Both the position numbers and the translations under genes were made by a program. Source: Trichoplax sp. H2 (taxonomy: Eukaryota; Placozoa; Uniplacotomia; Trichoplacea). Taken from it: 64,000 bases of DNA. Shown piece after piece: positions 25,001-37,400 of the stretch. The stretch lies in NCBI GenBank assembly GCA_003344405.1, contig NOWV01000042.1, forward strand, positions 434,001 to 498,000, written 5' to 3'. Numbering within the stretch: the first letter of the stretch is position 1; every line of letters begins with the position of its first letter. The notes beneath the pieces were generated by a model, which saw only the letters and a program-made list of their open reading frames with translations, was not told the origin of the DNA and made no database searches.

Positions 25001-28000
25001 CAAAATCTCGTAGCCAAGCTATTCAACAAAGTTCTAGCTACAATTCTTTCTTGAAAATACATTATTGTCAAAAAGTTAAAACCCTCTAGGCATAAGGACT
25101 TTCCACAATACTTGTAATGGAAAGATACATTAAAGTAGGATTATTTCTATCCTTTTTTATTTTGCAATCCATTCCTGAATGGATTAAATTGAAGTTTGAG
25201 ATGACAGATGGTAGTAACTCAATGATAGTGGATCATTGTTGCTAGGGTACAACAGCAATTAATTTTAATTCAATTACTAAATTAGAAAAGTGAATGATGT
25301 CAAGGATTAATTGATTCTTCTAGGCATATTATTGAAACTTAGTGTTCTTTCCTAGATTTCCTAATTGTTTATCGTTGAGAATCTCCTCGATTAATCCATA
25401 GTATGCTTGACTTTTTGCTACCAATGCTTATCATCCATTGACATTCAAGCATGGGTAGCAATATCCAATTTTAGCATTATGATGCATTGATGATTTCATG
25501 CCATCACTTCCATTCTCTATGCCTAGTGATTGAACATAGCTTAAAGCAATGTCCATGGAATGTATTCTAGCATAATAGACAGCCAACTCCTTGTCATAAA
25601 TGCTTGTAATAGTTTCAAAATAGAGTCGACACTTTGACATCATCAATTGCTGCTGTACTTTGCCAATGAGTATAAATTCAATTCCATTGAACGTGTGAAA
25701 GTGACAATATCCGACTCAAGAGTAGAACGGACAATATCGATATTGGATAGTAATTTGTTGCTATCAAGAAATAGAGATAGATGTCATCCAATTGCAAATA
25801 ACGATAATCATCAATTTATCCAGGATAATCATCATCGTCGACAAACAACACTGACCAAAAATAGGACATTCCCGTTTATTCGATGAATACTATCCTACTA
25901 CTTTTTTTTACTCTACAACTCGTTTTAGACGCTTAGAACGAGCCAACTAGAGTAGAGACAATATGGCCATGGATCGAGTTGACTGAAAAGGATTCATTGA
26001 ACTTGGTATCCTATTCCTTGGCAATCAATGTAGAGAATAATATGCGAATATCACATAGCAAGCCAAAAGATACAACAACACATTATTACAAATTTCCAAC
26101 TCGCAAAGTCGAATAAATCACATTAATACTCATGGGTCTACTGTTTTTATCCTTTTCGCTTTATAAAAGATACATCGATAGGATAGTGAAATAAAAAAGC
26201 TTCTCATTGCGATTGAAATTACAATCAAACAGCTTTTCCCATGCTTTTTAAAATCAATGACTTTTTATTCTCCAAATTATACTGTACATCAAAAATGAAA
26301 TGAAAGCGAGTCTGTATTATTCCAATATTGTTTTGATGAACCCTATGTAAATAGCCAATAATAGAATTGACATAGAAATTTCAAGAGAATAGCCAAGAAG
26401 TTGTTGATGTCTTATAATCATAGTCCTTATAATTACTACAACATCATTTAAAATGGATTTGAATGCTATCAAATCAATACAATAGATGTTATTTCCGTCG
26501 ACTTTAACGAACAATAATTTCATTTTGAAATGGATCAAAAATGAGTTTGTCTCTTAACTCTTTTTTTCCTTCTTGTACAGAAATATACCATAGCGCTTCC
26601 AGTACTTGCAATTCTCTTGGCAGTATTAGAATTAGGCTGTCATGTCATTGCTGGAGTCAATGCTTTTGCCAGGATTAAATATCATATTGGATATGGTATT
26701 ATTATCCCTATTCATTTCCTACGATTTATATCGCTATTCCATATAACGTATGCCTACTGCTATTTTATGGCATGTGCTGTTACCTTGATGTCTTTGACCG
26801 GGCTTTCAATGCGCCAATGGACAGGTAAGTTCAACTTGAATCCACTTGAAAATGAAATAATTGCTAGCAAGATACCAATTGCATTTTAGGCTCGTATTAA
26901 TAACTTTATTACAACATAGTAGAAGGTAAAAATGCTACTTATCATCAGCTGAGCAAGTACAGTCTATCGCTAGTTATAATAGGAAGATATCCACTTGTAT
27001 TTTACACTCTAATCGTAATCAAGAATTCTATTGCAATATGGTAGACTCGATTATCATCGATAACTTCATTACAACATTATAGACGGTAAAAAGGTTACCT
27101 ATAGTCACCTGAGAATGTAGAAGAAACATTGCAAACTATTTTTTTCACATAGTTCAGCAAATGAGCGCAAATACATTCATAAAAATTAGCTTGTCAAGTA
27201 CAACTTTGACATACAATTTTACCAGTATGGAGTACAGCATAGCAACCTAACATCGTATATCTGAAAAAATATTCAACGTAGTAATACCTTCTAATTGCTG
27301 TGATACAATCAAGTCGAAGTATGGTATCATGGTGGCGATGCCATGACATGATACTCCTCCGATGAACAATATTCTTAATAAATATCTGATGTTGTCTATT
27401 TTTTTTTTACAAAACGGACCGACTGAAGCAATGTTAATTAGACAGTTGTTAATTGCAATTAATTAATTACATTATGAGTATTGAACTACAGTATATCAGT
27501 ATACAGCAATTACAGCTTTTGAATAGGATTCTACGAAAATACTAATAAAACTCCTTCCTACTAGACATAGCAATTTTACAAAATAACTTTTAATTTCTAT
27601 TGATGAATTTTTATTTTGAATTCAAATTGACCTTCATTTCTTCATTTATAGAACAAGCTGGAAGTGTTTTACGTGTTTCACCTCCGGAAATATCATTTGG
27701 TGAAGCGGTTCATTCTTTCGGCTTAAGATCAACATTTGTCAGTGATGCATCAAAAGCTTGCGAAGTTAGTTTTCATTAAAAAGCAAGAAAAAAAAATTCA
27801 ATTGTGTAGTTTGGATAGAACATGTTTATCCAAGGGTAGAATGACTATTTATTTCTCTTATATGCCCATATTTTTTATTCAATACTAATCTAGGGCATGC
27901 TGACCGTCACATTTATCATCAGCTTTAGCTCAATCGTTCTCAATTCCTACAATTTCTTATTTACCGAAAGATGCGGTGTTTATTTATGGTCAGTTGTAAT

Positions 28001-29350
28001 ATGTCTATCTCAAGTTATAACACCACTGGCGGTATCAGCTTGGGCGACAAAAGCATATCACGACTATACGCTTATAGTTGTGCAAGCATGGGTTACACAA
28101 CCTGATGAGGACGACATCAAGGAAATAGAAAAGCAAAAATCCATGCAATCTGGAGATTCACCAAGAAAAAGAACCTGGAAAGATGTTCTTCGAAAAAATA
28201 CCAAAGTAAGTCAATTGTAAACATTCTGGATAGAAAAAATTATACTATAGAAAATATTATTTTCTATATTCAAAATGGAAATTTTAACGCTCTCATTTGC
28301 TACTTGGATATACTTTCAACTGTTTTTAAAATTGTTCCATAATCATTTGCTAACTAGATTAATCCTGGTGCTCAGAACATATTGAGTACTGGAAATAATC
28401 TAGCTCCACCTTCATCTGATACCAATTCTCCACAAGCAACTCACCACAATCGAACAAATAAACTCGGCAATAATGAAGATGATAATTCCTCCGCTCCAGA
28501 AGAATCCAACTCACCACGATCCAATTTATTGTTAAAGCTAAAAAATTTAAAAAGTAACGAGGAATTAACGCCTACACAAGATGAATCAGTCTCCAATACT
28601 AACATAACGCTTAATTCTCCTCGTTCAAATCTACTATCGAAATTAAAAAATCTCAAAGAAAATGATCAACTACCTCCTACGCCTATCCAATCGCTTCGCA
28701 AGAGCAGCTCTAGTAATAGTCTCCAGATCAAAGAATTTAGGGATTCATTAACTAATAATAATAATAATAATAATAATGATGTTGTTATACCAATGGAACC
28801 ATTATCAGATAAAGAATCACCGACTACCAATACTAATGGTTCTGGTATCGATATCACTGCTGGAAGTGAAGGCGGGGTTAAGAAAAGAAATCCTTGGAAA
28901 TTAGCCTTGGATACTGCAAAAGATGAAAAGGAAAGCTTCAATAACGCTGATGTTTCCAAGTTAAACACTTCTGTTGGTGATGGCGGTAGCGATAGCAATG
29001 AGGGACCTTTGCCATCTCCAGTAAAAGAAGAGAAAGTAGTCAAAGAAAAAAATAATCAATTTTTAAATCTAATTCGCGGAGTTGGTCTAGTTGCTGGTAA
29101 ACTACGACGGAAACGAAATCAGCAGCGCCTAAACTTTGAAAAATACATCACTTACTTGCAAAGTATCAAATCGGAAACTGGATTCTCGGTTATTCGATCA
29201 GTGATGACATGGGGTGGTGTATCCAATTTTGTATTTATAGTATTTTCTGCTGTGGCAGTCTTTGCCCAAGAGGCAATTTTTGGCGATGCCACGGACAGGA
29301 ATGTGAATGCTTGCTTAAACAAAACTGTAATTTTTCTACAAAATTTATAG
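22026..29350 (+). CDS. Multi-pass membrane protein, possible gustatory receptor-like (GRL) 7TM receptor with a giant loop
   Basis: Exons: 22026-22511, 26581-26824, 27652-27764, 27894-28205, 28358-29350. They sum to 2148 nt (715 aa) with all phases matching. Hydrophobic stretches number about seven: two in exon 1 (about 80-130), two in exon 2, two in exon 4 (ending ITPLAVSAWATKAYHD) and one near the C terminus in exon 5 (about 665-690, SNFVFIVFSAVAVFAQ). Segments 6 and 7 are separated by more than 300 residues of Ser/Asn/Pro-rich, charged sequence with a poly-Asn tract and a duplicated SPRSNLL-KLKNLK motif. A long soluble N terminus containing PLHLLGAFVG, seven helices and a conserved-looking final helix fit the layout of gustatory receptor-like proteins. 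I see no diagnostic TYhhhhhQF motif, so the family call is tentative. Another polytopic protein is possible. Intron 1 is 4 kb. Confidence 0.72.
22512..26580 (+). other. Long first intron of the membrane receptor candidate
   Basis: No convincing exon is seen on either strand in this 4-kb intron, although short open frames occur. It has a T-run near 23090 and the overlapping inverted repeats at 24842-24873. Composition matches the general AT-rich background. Confidence 0.6.
24842..24873. other. Two overlapping alternative hairpins
   Basis: CTAGTGAAA (24842-24850) pairs with TTTCACTAG (24857-24865). AAAATTGGCT (24848-24857) pairs with AGCCAATTTT (24864-24873). The arms overlap, so the two stems are mutually exclusive. 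Both are perfect matches and lie in intron 1 of the membrane receptor gene. Confidence 0.7.
28757..28783 (+). repeat. AAT trinucleotide repeat coding for poly-Asn
   Basis: An uninterrupted run of about eight AAT codons lies inside the last exon of the membrane receptor candidate, giving a poly-asparagine tract in the predicted large loop. Likely length-polymorphic. Confidence 0.85.
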
Positions 29351-31208
29351 TTTAACACTATGTAATTTATCCATTCGCTATAACATCAATCTGTAGCTTT
29401 TATAACATGCCTATCATTAGGCTTGCCTAAGCATATTTCAAAAAGTGACATTAAAATTTTTGTATCATTGGGCCAGATAGTGCAGGCTGATATTCCTCTT
29501 TTTTAGCTTGCAACAATCAACCATTATCACTGTAATAAAGGTATTATTTTTTTACATGACAGTGGTCAAACTACTACGTTGCTTGGACTGATGAAATAGC
29601 ACCTTTCTATTCATTCCAAATTTACAATTAAAAATTGATGCGATGCAATGGAACATGATTCATACTGACTTGTAATTTGTAAGGCTATGATGCTATTGAC
29701 ACCCTTATTAATTCCTTTCGCCTAGTATCTATGTTTAGAAATAACATATATTAATAGACAGGCGAGATTTGTTTTGTTATGCCTTAAATACCATTGATAT
29801 GTACGTATATCAACTATATGTTAGGCAGCGTATTGTATCAATCAATGGTAGAGTCGAGTTCCATTTTCTACTGAATATTGAATCTAGACAGGCAACGCTT
29901 TTGCACCTTATTATTTATGTACAAATTAAAAATATCCTACAGATTATACACTTAATTATTAGTAAGAATATATTTATTCATTAAAAGACGTACAAATTCA
30001 TTTTATAAACGTCAGGCTATCATTTTATTATATCGGGTAAATTTAAATATATCATACTATTAAGCGATGGAATCGAGTACAAACTGATTAACACATGTAC
30101 CGCTAGAGACTACTCATTTCTTAAGTAGTCTCTAATACTATTTCGGTTACTACTGTACTCGCATAAATGAACTTCAATATTTTTTATATAACCCACCCAG
30201 CTATTTTTACTGTTACTGCTTATTGTATACGTTATATAATGTATTATAGACACTACTTAAGGTTATTGCAGTCCAAATAATTTCTATTTTATGCTAAAGC
30301 AGAATATTGTATGTTGCTTTTTAATTACTAGCATGCTGATACAATATTGACTACACACTTTTACTAATTTTGCGACTTTTGATGCCATCAGCTGCTACAA
30401 TACTTGGTCAGCACTGAAGCTGCCTAGCTAAAATGTATTTGCATAAAAGTATCACAACTATTTGCTATAATTATAAAGACTTTTGCTATCGTTAATTTGA
30501 CTTGAAATATATTTTTAAATCTATAGATAGTATTCAAATAAAACTAAACATATTTGGATGGATCAATAAGTTTATATAGTTATCTCCGTATATGGCTGAA
30601 GTCAGCTGATGTCAAAAGCATTAAAGCAAGCAAGTTTAAATATCCATCTCATTTGTATCTAGTAAGCTATGCCAGAGAATACAGGTATTTTTAGGCAAGC
30701 ATAGTATCTTAAGAGCGCATAACAACCTTAACCGCTATAATTTGATACATAAAAGCATCTCAACAACATCTAGGCAGCTATACCAGAGAATACAGTAGAT
30801 ATTTTTAATCGAATGCAATTGATATTTAAGAACATACAGCGATCCGAACCATTATGGTTTTGTATAGCATTCCATATAGCATCATTCTTTAAAGAATAAT
30901 AGTAGATTACAACTTATTTTCTTATTGTAAACTGTGAATAAACAGCATACTTTTCCGTAGAAAACACATAAGTCAACCAAGAGTGAAAAGTGATTGATAT
31001 TACTTTACAGCTAGCTACGCCAAAAAGAACAGTTTAAAGCATTCAAAACAATATAAATGACTGTACATGAATTTAGAAACAATTTATCTGCCACTGAGCT
31101 CTCTGTCATGATTTAGCCCATCCGAAGAAGCAATAATCTGTTACTATTTCAAGAAATGGATAGAAAATCGCTTTACAAGTGCGCTACTTGAGCTGAGACA
31201 TTGTAATT
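29351..31208. other. Gap between the convergent receptor candidate and COQ9
   Basis: AT-rich sequence after the stop at 29350 and before the COQ9 stop at 31209. It should contain both 3' UTRs. No exon was found. A perfect 11-bp hairpin lies at 30104-30134. Confidence 0.5.
30104..30134. other. Perfect 11-bp inverted repeat
   Basis: TAGAGACTACT (30104-30114) and AGTAGTCTCTA (30124-30134) flank a 9-base loop. It lies in the gap between two convergent genes, about 750 bases past the receptor stop codon. No function is assigned. Confidence 0.65.
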
Positions 31209-32709
31209 TTACCACGTCCTTGGTCCTTTATTGTTAATACCAGTTATATTTGCTACCTATAATACGAAAAACACATTTATTACTGAGCTGTTCTACTGTG
31301 CGTTTTACAGTTACATTCTTTCAATAGACATTAAACCTATTGCCGATAAAGATTAATCAGATATCATAAATGATGCACAAGACTAACCGTATTAAACATT
31401 CCAGATAGCAGATGATTCGCACTATCGCATCCTCCTTTTAGCTTTAATAGATGAGAAGTATAACATTATTTTACGCTTATTCATAGCTCAAAGGTTATAA
31501 ACCAATCGCAAATCAAATAAACTAGCAAAGATTCTTTAAATCAGACATTTTGCCTCGTATGATTATATTATTTGCTACACATACCATATAACTTAGTCTC
31601 CTCAATTTGGCTATATCATGAAATCTGCTATCGAGAAATTGCCATGTTTTCGCATAATCTTCAGACTTATCTCGTATCATGTATACCTCTATAAAAAGAA
31701 CGCTTGTATACTAAATTAAATTATTAGTGTAAGAAATCTTTGTAGACTTTGATTACCTACCAGTTGCGTAATAGATCTTGCCTAAAATTGCCCTTTTAGT
31801 ATACCAATTGAACTGTAAAATAAAATCAACCGACCATCGTTTAAAGATAAAGCTTCAAAATCGATCCATTTTATACATCAGGTTTGAAAAGTATTCACTA
31901 ATGCTAAAATTGTTTACGGATACTAACATCAGCGGACCTATCACCAGCATAATACCATATATCATCGACCATGACAGCACCACTACATAAAGCATCAGGA
32001 GCATTTTCTGGCATTAGCATTAACCCCATAGCCTATTACACAGTATAATTCAATGAATTCTATATTTCTTGAATTGATATATTAATCAGTCAGTTATCAG
32101 TTAGTAATATTATAGGGTAGTCCTACTTAAAATGGGCAACTGTAGTTAATCGACTGTTATTATGGTAGAATTTCTGCAGCATGATAGCAACAGTTGACCA
32201 AGGAAATAAACCGAAACTCACCTGAGGCCATTTTTTCATATAAGGGATAATCATCCGAAGCCTATATTCCACTGCATCTCGAATAAACACTGTTCCTGTT
32301 TTCTTTTCATCTCTGGTAATAAAATAATTCATTGAACAATCGTTGATTAGACAAAACCAACGAATGATGATAAAATGATGAAAAAATGTTCGCTCGCTAT
32401 CATATCGTATCATGTCAATCATAATATAATACTAACTCATTAGCATTGTTTTTAGCATTTTTCATGTACTCGACCAGCTCTCCATTACACTTTTCGATGA
32501 AATGTAAGACAAGATCGCTACCACCACGAGGTAGCAAACCTTGTGCTGCTGAAGATAGTCCAACCACTTTTGCACCTTCAGCTATAGCCTGAGATGACCA
32601 TCCGTACTGACTTACAAATGGTAATGAAGAGTCTACAATTTTTTGAATAATTTCTGCATCAGATTCTTCGGTGCGTCTATTAGCTTCTTCATTACTTGTT
32701 GTTCCTTGG
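31209..32709 (-). CDS. COQ9: COQ9, ubiquinone biosynthesis lipid-binding protein (5' end unresolved)
   Basis: COQ9 is a mitochondrial TetR-like-fold protein that binds lipid and presents the ubiquinone precursor to COQ7. Exons on the minus strand: 32709-32437, 32312-32222, 32032-31928, 31812-31761, 31688-31585, 31441-31388, 31256-31209. They encode 241 residues with consistent phases. Landmarks in order: YGWSSQAIAEGAKVVGLSS, FIRDAVEYRLRMIIPY, MVDDIWYYAGDRSAD, FNWYTKRAIL, DYAKTWQFLDSR, then the NITGIN end. Vertebrate COQ9 is about 318 aa, and the missing part is the N-terminal mitochondrial signal and linker. The first listed exon needs an upstream exon ending in phase 2. A candidate start exon (ATG at 33815, MSIMLSRLST, donor at 33784-33783) ends in phase 1 and would need one more small exon, so I leave it out. 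The gene is divergent from neuroguidin. Confidence 0.92.
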
Positions 32710-34494
32710 CTATTAAGATTTAAACAACGGGATATTCAATCGATATTGGTAATCATTCCTTTACCGATAATGACTGGCTAAAGTACTACTGATAGAAGTA
32801 ATTCCTATTAATTTTTAATAACACAGTTCCATCAGTTGGCTACTATCTAATTATGCAAATTTTTTACTTGATCTTATCCAATATACTATACAAAATTCAT
32901 GCTACTGTATGTATTTTGTTCTCTAACGTTATTCTGCTATTGAATTATATCCATGGCGGACCTCCCTTGCTTAAAATCATCTATAGTGTTTAACCTAAAT
33001 TTAACTATACCTACAACACAGCAAGATTTTCATTTGAACATATATACAGATAATATGATGTTTAATAACTCTAATGGGCAACATATCACATGTAGAACGT
33101 GTTGAATTTAACGAAATACCGTACATCCAATGTGATACAGTCAACGATGATTCTATCGTAAATCCATGATGTGAAAACTTAACTGACAAAGATAGAAGTC
33201 CATTGTAAAGCTATCAATGCTAACTCGTTGAGATGCAATGTCACCGATGGCATTATTACTAGATGTATCTTGTATAGTACATCCTATCTGAGCCCGTCAA
33301 TAAAGCATATAATTGCACATGTAGAATATGGATATCTGCAGGTATACCATCGCTATTCTATTCAACGACGAATTACAGTCTTTTTAGGTATTGCAAACTA
33401 TTCATGATACAAGTCTAAGGGTAGTTGTTCAACTATCATTTACCCTAGAAAACTACTCACAGTAATCTTACGGCGATAAACTGATTATTAACTAGCTAGT
33501 ACTGCAAACAAGTATTTTAAAAGATTGGGCTAAAAGCAAAGTACTGTATATACATATCGTTGTGGTCATTGCTATGATTACGATGGAAGTTGCTTTTCCA
33601 TCGTTATCCCTACCTATCTGTAGATGCTTGATCTGTACACAGCAACCTCGTTAAACATATACACCTACGTGTTATCAAACCTAAATAATTAACATCATGA
33701 CAATAAAAAATAAATCAATCCTCCTTCTTAAATGTATTTAAATAAATTGGTCAATCTAATTCATACTCTCCGATTTTAGCTTACCGGTGGAAAGTCGGCT
33801 AAGCATGATGGACATGTTGTTTACCACTATATCTAACAATCGTTCAACATAAACATCTATCAAATGCTTGCTTATAATAAAATAATTGACTCACCATAGT
33901 AATCCATTACAGCAAAATAGCCATTAGAGAGAGTTATAAACGCTCATTCTTACCTTTCTTACTGCTAAATTGTCAGTTTTTGCTAATCCTACTACCTTGG
34001 AAGCCTAATAACTCGTTGAAGGACAGCGATGGAAGTTGATATGGACGAAAGATTGCATCAGAGGTCTTTCCGGACGCTGTCTGTAGTTTTGACTGGTAGC
34101 TAATGTACTCTAACAGTACTGCGCAATACATGACACAGACTAAGTCAAAAAGCATACAGCTTTTTCCTTTTTTCCATCCATGGACTGGCTCTATAGTAAA
34201 CCTTTAAGTCCAAAGATCGCTATACAAAATCCAAGCGCGTAGCGCATGGTTGCGTATAATACTAGACCGTAGATCATCAAGCAGTTCAACAGCTCGTGCC
34301 TTGTGGCCAACTAGCTCCTCCATTAATTCTTCATTAATTTTCAATATTAATTGGTTATTTCCAGTCTACTGTATATTAGATGATCTTGCAATCATACCAT
34401 GATAATATTGTTTATTAAGTAATTCATTGATTCGACATTGCGTGAGTATTAGTAATTTATAAAGGTTTTAAATCTTTGTTCTCAACTGGCTTCC
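32710..34494. other. Interval between COQ9 and neuroguidin with unassigned exon-like pieces
   Basis: The missing COQ9 5' exon or exons should lie here. Minus-strand pieces that can be spliced in phase are an ATG exon ending near 34198 (MRYALGFCIAIFGLK), an exon at about 34114-34007 (encoding SFNELLGFQ) and an exon at about 33831-33785. They could be an upstream extension of COQ9 or a separate small gene. I do not recognise the product. The interval must also hold the promoters of the divergent pair. Confidence 0.35.
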
Positions 34495-37400
34495 ATGGCG
34501 ACTGTTGATGAGGTAAGTTAAGGTCTGCAAATGTACATTAAATGCGATCACAAGAGGTAAAAGGAAACGCTAACAGAACCTCTTGATGAATAATGACGGT
34601 GTACTGATTAATTTACTTGATAGTACTGCAATTTAGAAGGTAAATGAATGACAGGTATCTTTAAATCTCTCTACTAGCATGTGTCGAGGTGCAGCTCGAA
34701 AATTATACCAACTGCCTGAATCTAGACCAGTTATGTCAATGCTCAGCTGTAGCAAGTGCCAGCAAATATCTTTAAATTTCCGCAATTACATCGCTCTCTA
34801 TATGCATCAGTAGATACCTTTAAACGAGTGGTACAGACACAGTTTAAAAACTTCGGTAATTACATGCTTCTTCCTATAGGCTTCCATCTACAAATACCTT
34901 TAAATCTCTGTACTATAGTTATATAAATATGGTTCGAAAAAAACTGGAGTAATGGCAGGATTCTCCATATGCATTAACAGATACCTTTCAGCTTCCATAC
35001 AGGCGCTACTCAAAAACCTTGACAATCGCGCGATTCTCTGTATGCTGCAGCAGATACCTTTCAATCTCTGTACAAATGATATGCAAGACTTAGTATGAAA
35101 CTTTCATACACGCTTCGAAAAACTTGATTAACGCAATTGCATGATTCTCCATATGCATTAGCAGATACCGTTAAATCTCGATACAAATGCTGCTCGAAAA
35201 CTTTGACAATTGTACAATTGGTGTATGTATTCAGACACGACCGCAAAACTTTGACAAATTGCATGATTTCTCATACATACATATACATCAGCAGATACCT
35301 TTAATTCTCTATCCTAGATGTGTACAGATAAGGCTCGAAAATTTTGCTAATTGCATATAATTCTTCATACGATATGCGCCAGCAAATACCTTTAATTCTC
35401 CACATTGTATGTGTACAGACACAGCTCGTAGGCTTTAGTAGTTGCATCATTGTATAGTGTTTCTATCTGACATTACTCTACATGATGAGCATAAGTAACT
35501 ATATGTGTACAGGTACACATCTTGGAAACTTTGGCAATTGCAAGATGCACACTACAGTACTGTATACGCGTATGTCTACTATGAGCTAACAGAAATCATG
35601 AGCTCGTTCTGATAATAAATAGGTAGCCATGCCTATTATACGTAATACTGCAATAATATGAAGTTGCTTAATTCGTCGAAGTAAACTTTACAATAGTCTA
35701 CAGCGCCGGCAGTTTATTTCTCCTAGTTATCTGTAGAAATTAATAATGTTTATACAGTATGTAAGTTTTCATTCCTTTGATATCATTATATTAAGACTTT
35801 CATTACTTTTAATTAACAATAATTTATTATTGCCTAGATTGTTTCAGCTGATTTACCTCAGGCTTTCTCAAAGCTTGAAGAAATAACACAAAAGGTGAGC
35901 AGTAGCAACACAACACAGATGTACGAAAACTACATATTCAATTTTACTTTGCATTCTATTCAATACATATTTGATTTACCATGTACTGCATAACTAGGTA
36001 GCTGTTCTGGGTCAAAGATTTAAGCTTTATAGTTCTTAAATATTACATTACGCTTGTATCCATAGTATTGACGATAAGCATTACCCATGTTATTACTGAA
36101 TAGGAAATTTTTATCCTGTATTCATCTCCAGGTTTCGTCATTAACATCGAAAACCAGTGAAGTATTAAAGGATGTATCAAGTAAGGAAGTTTCAACTGCT
36201 AAGGTAAACCAACATACAATGATATCTGCCGATATATACATATCATTGACAGAAACTGATATACAGGCATACAAATACACAAGTACATATCTCACTTAAC
36301 CGCGTATTAAAAAGATTTCTGACGTTTAACGTAAATATCATAGAATTTTTAATATGGCAATATAGAATTATCCAGCAGTTCATGTTCATTAATTCTAGCG
36401 CTATTTGTGAATTGTATTAGTGTTAGCATGAATTAATATAAAAATACTTCTATTTTGTTAACAAATTTGAATAAAGGGAATAAACTATCTGGAAATGAAA
36501 TATCAGCTATTATTAGAGTAAGTACGAGTGCAATAGCCTTTATTAATTTTTTGGTCCAGAATCTAATATTTTATCACAATTATTCAATCATTACTATAGA
36601 AGAAGTCAATCTTCACTACAATATGATTTAATACTAGTGCAATTCTAAACATTTTTATTCATTACTTATACCAGCAAATGTTGATTACATTTACTATGGT
36701 AGTATTTTACACTTGCTGAAGATTATGTTTTAGAATAGAACAAGGTCTTTGTAGTTGTGATATACTGATTTGGTTGCTAGCTTGTTAATGTACCTACATT
36801 CCAATTCTACAGATATTTGATCAATTTGGTATATATCGTATACATAAAAGTAGACGGTGCATCGTTGGCTGATTGTCCAGCGATCGAAAGGCTCGTTGAA
36901 ATACGAACTGTACGTGCTCATTTTTCTTAACTATTTTCAATCAACACAAGTTTCTAATGCATGCTGTAATGTATCTTATGTAATGATGATTTTGTCCTAC
37001 TTATAAGGTCTTGGAGCGGATCAGACCCATTGATCAAAAATTACGCTACCAAATAGATAAATTGATTAAAGCTGCAAATACAGGCCATGCAATAGGCAGA
37101 AACGACCCATTACAATTCAAACCGAATCCTGATGCGTTAGTTAGTAAGGTAAAGAGAAAAAATTTTTCCCAGTATCATAATAAAGTAAAATCGATTGTAA
37201 CTTCTTAAGTATTGGAAACTTTTCATGTATTTGACAAAAGCACCCACCGCCAAAATCGTATAGTAATTAATTTGTTATGTAGACACGTATATCTCGATTC
37301 CTACCGTATCTGATATAATATGTAACACCTGGTTTAGCTTGATGTAGATGATGATGAAAAAGAAAGTTCTGGAGTGTATGTACCACCGAAAGTTGCTGCC

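Noticed and set aside
28441-29043. Minus-strand frames of 71 and 125 codons
   Set aside because: They are antisense to the low-complexity part of the receptor candidate's last exon. The leucine runs come from the reverse of poly-Asn and Ser-rich codons.
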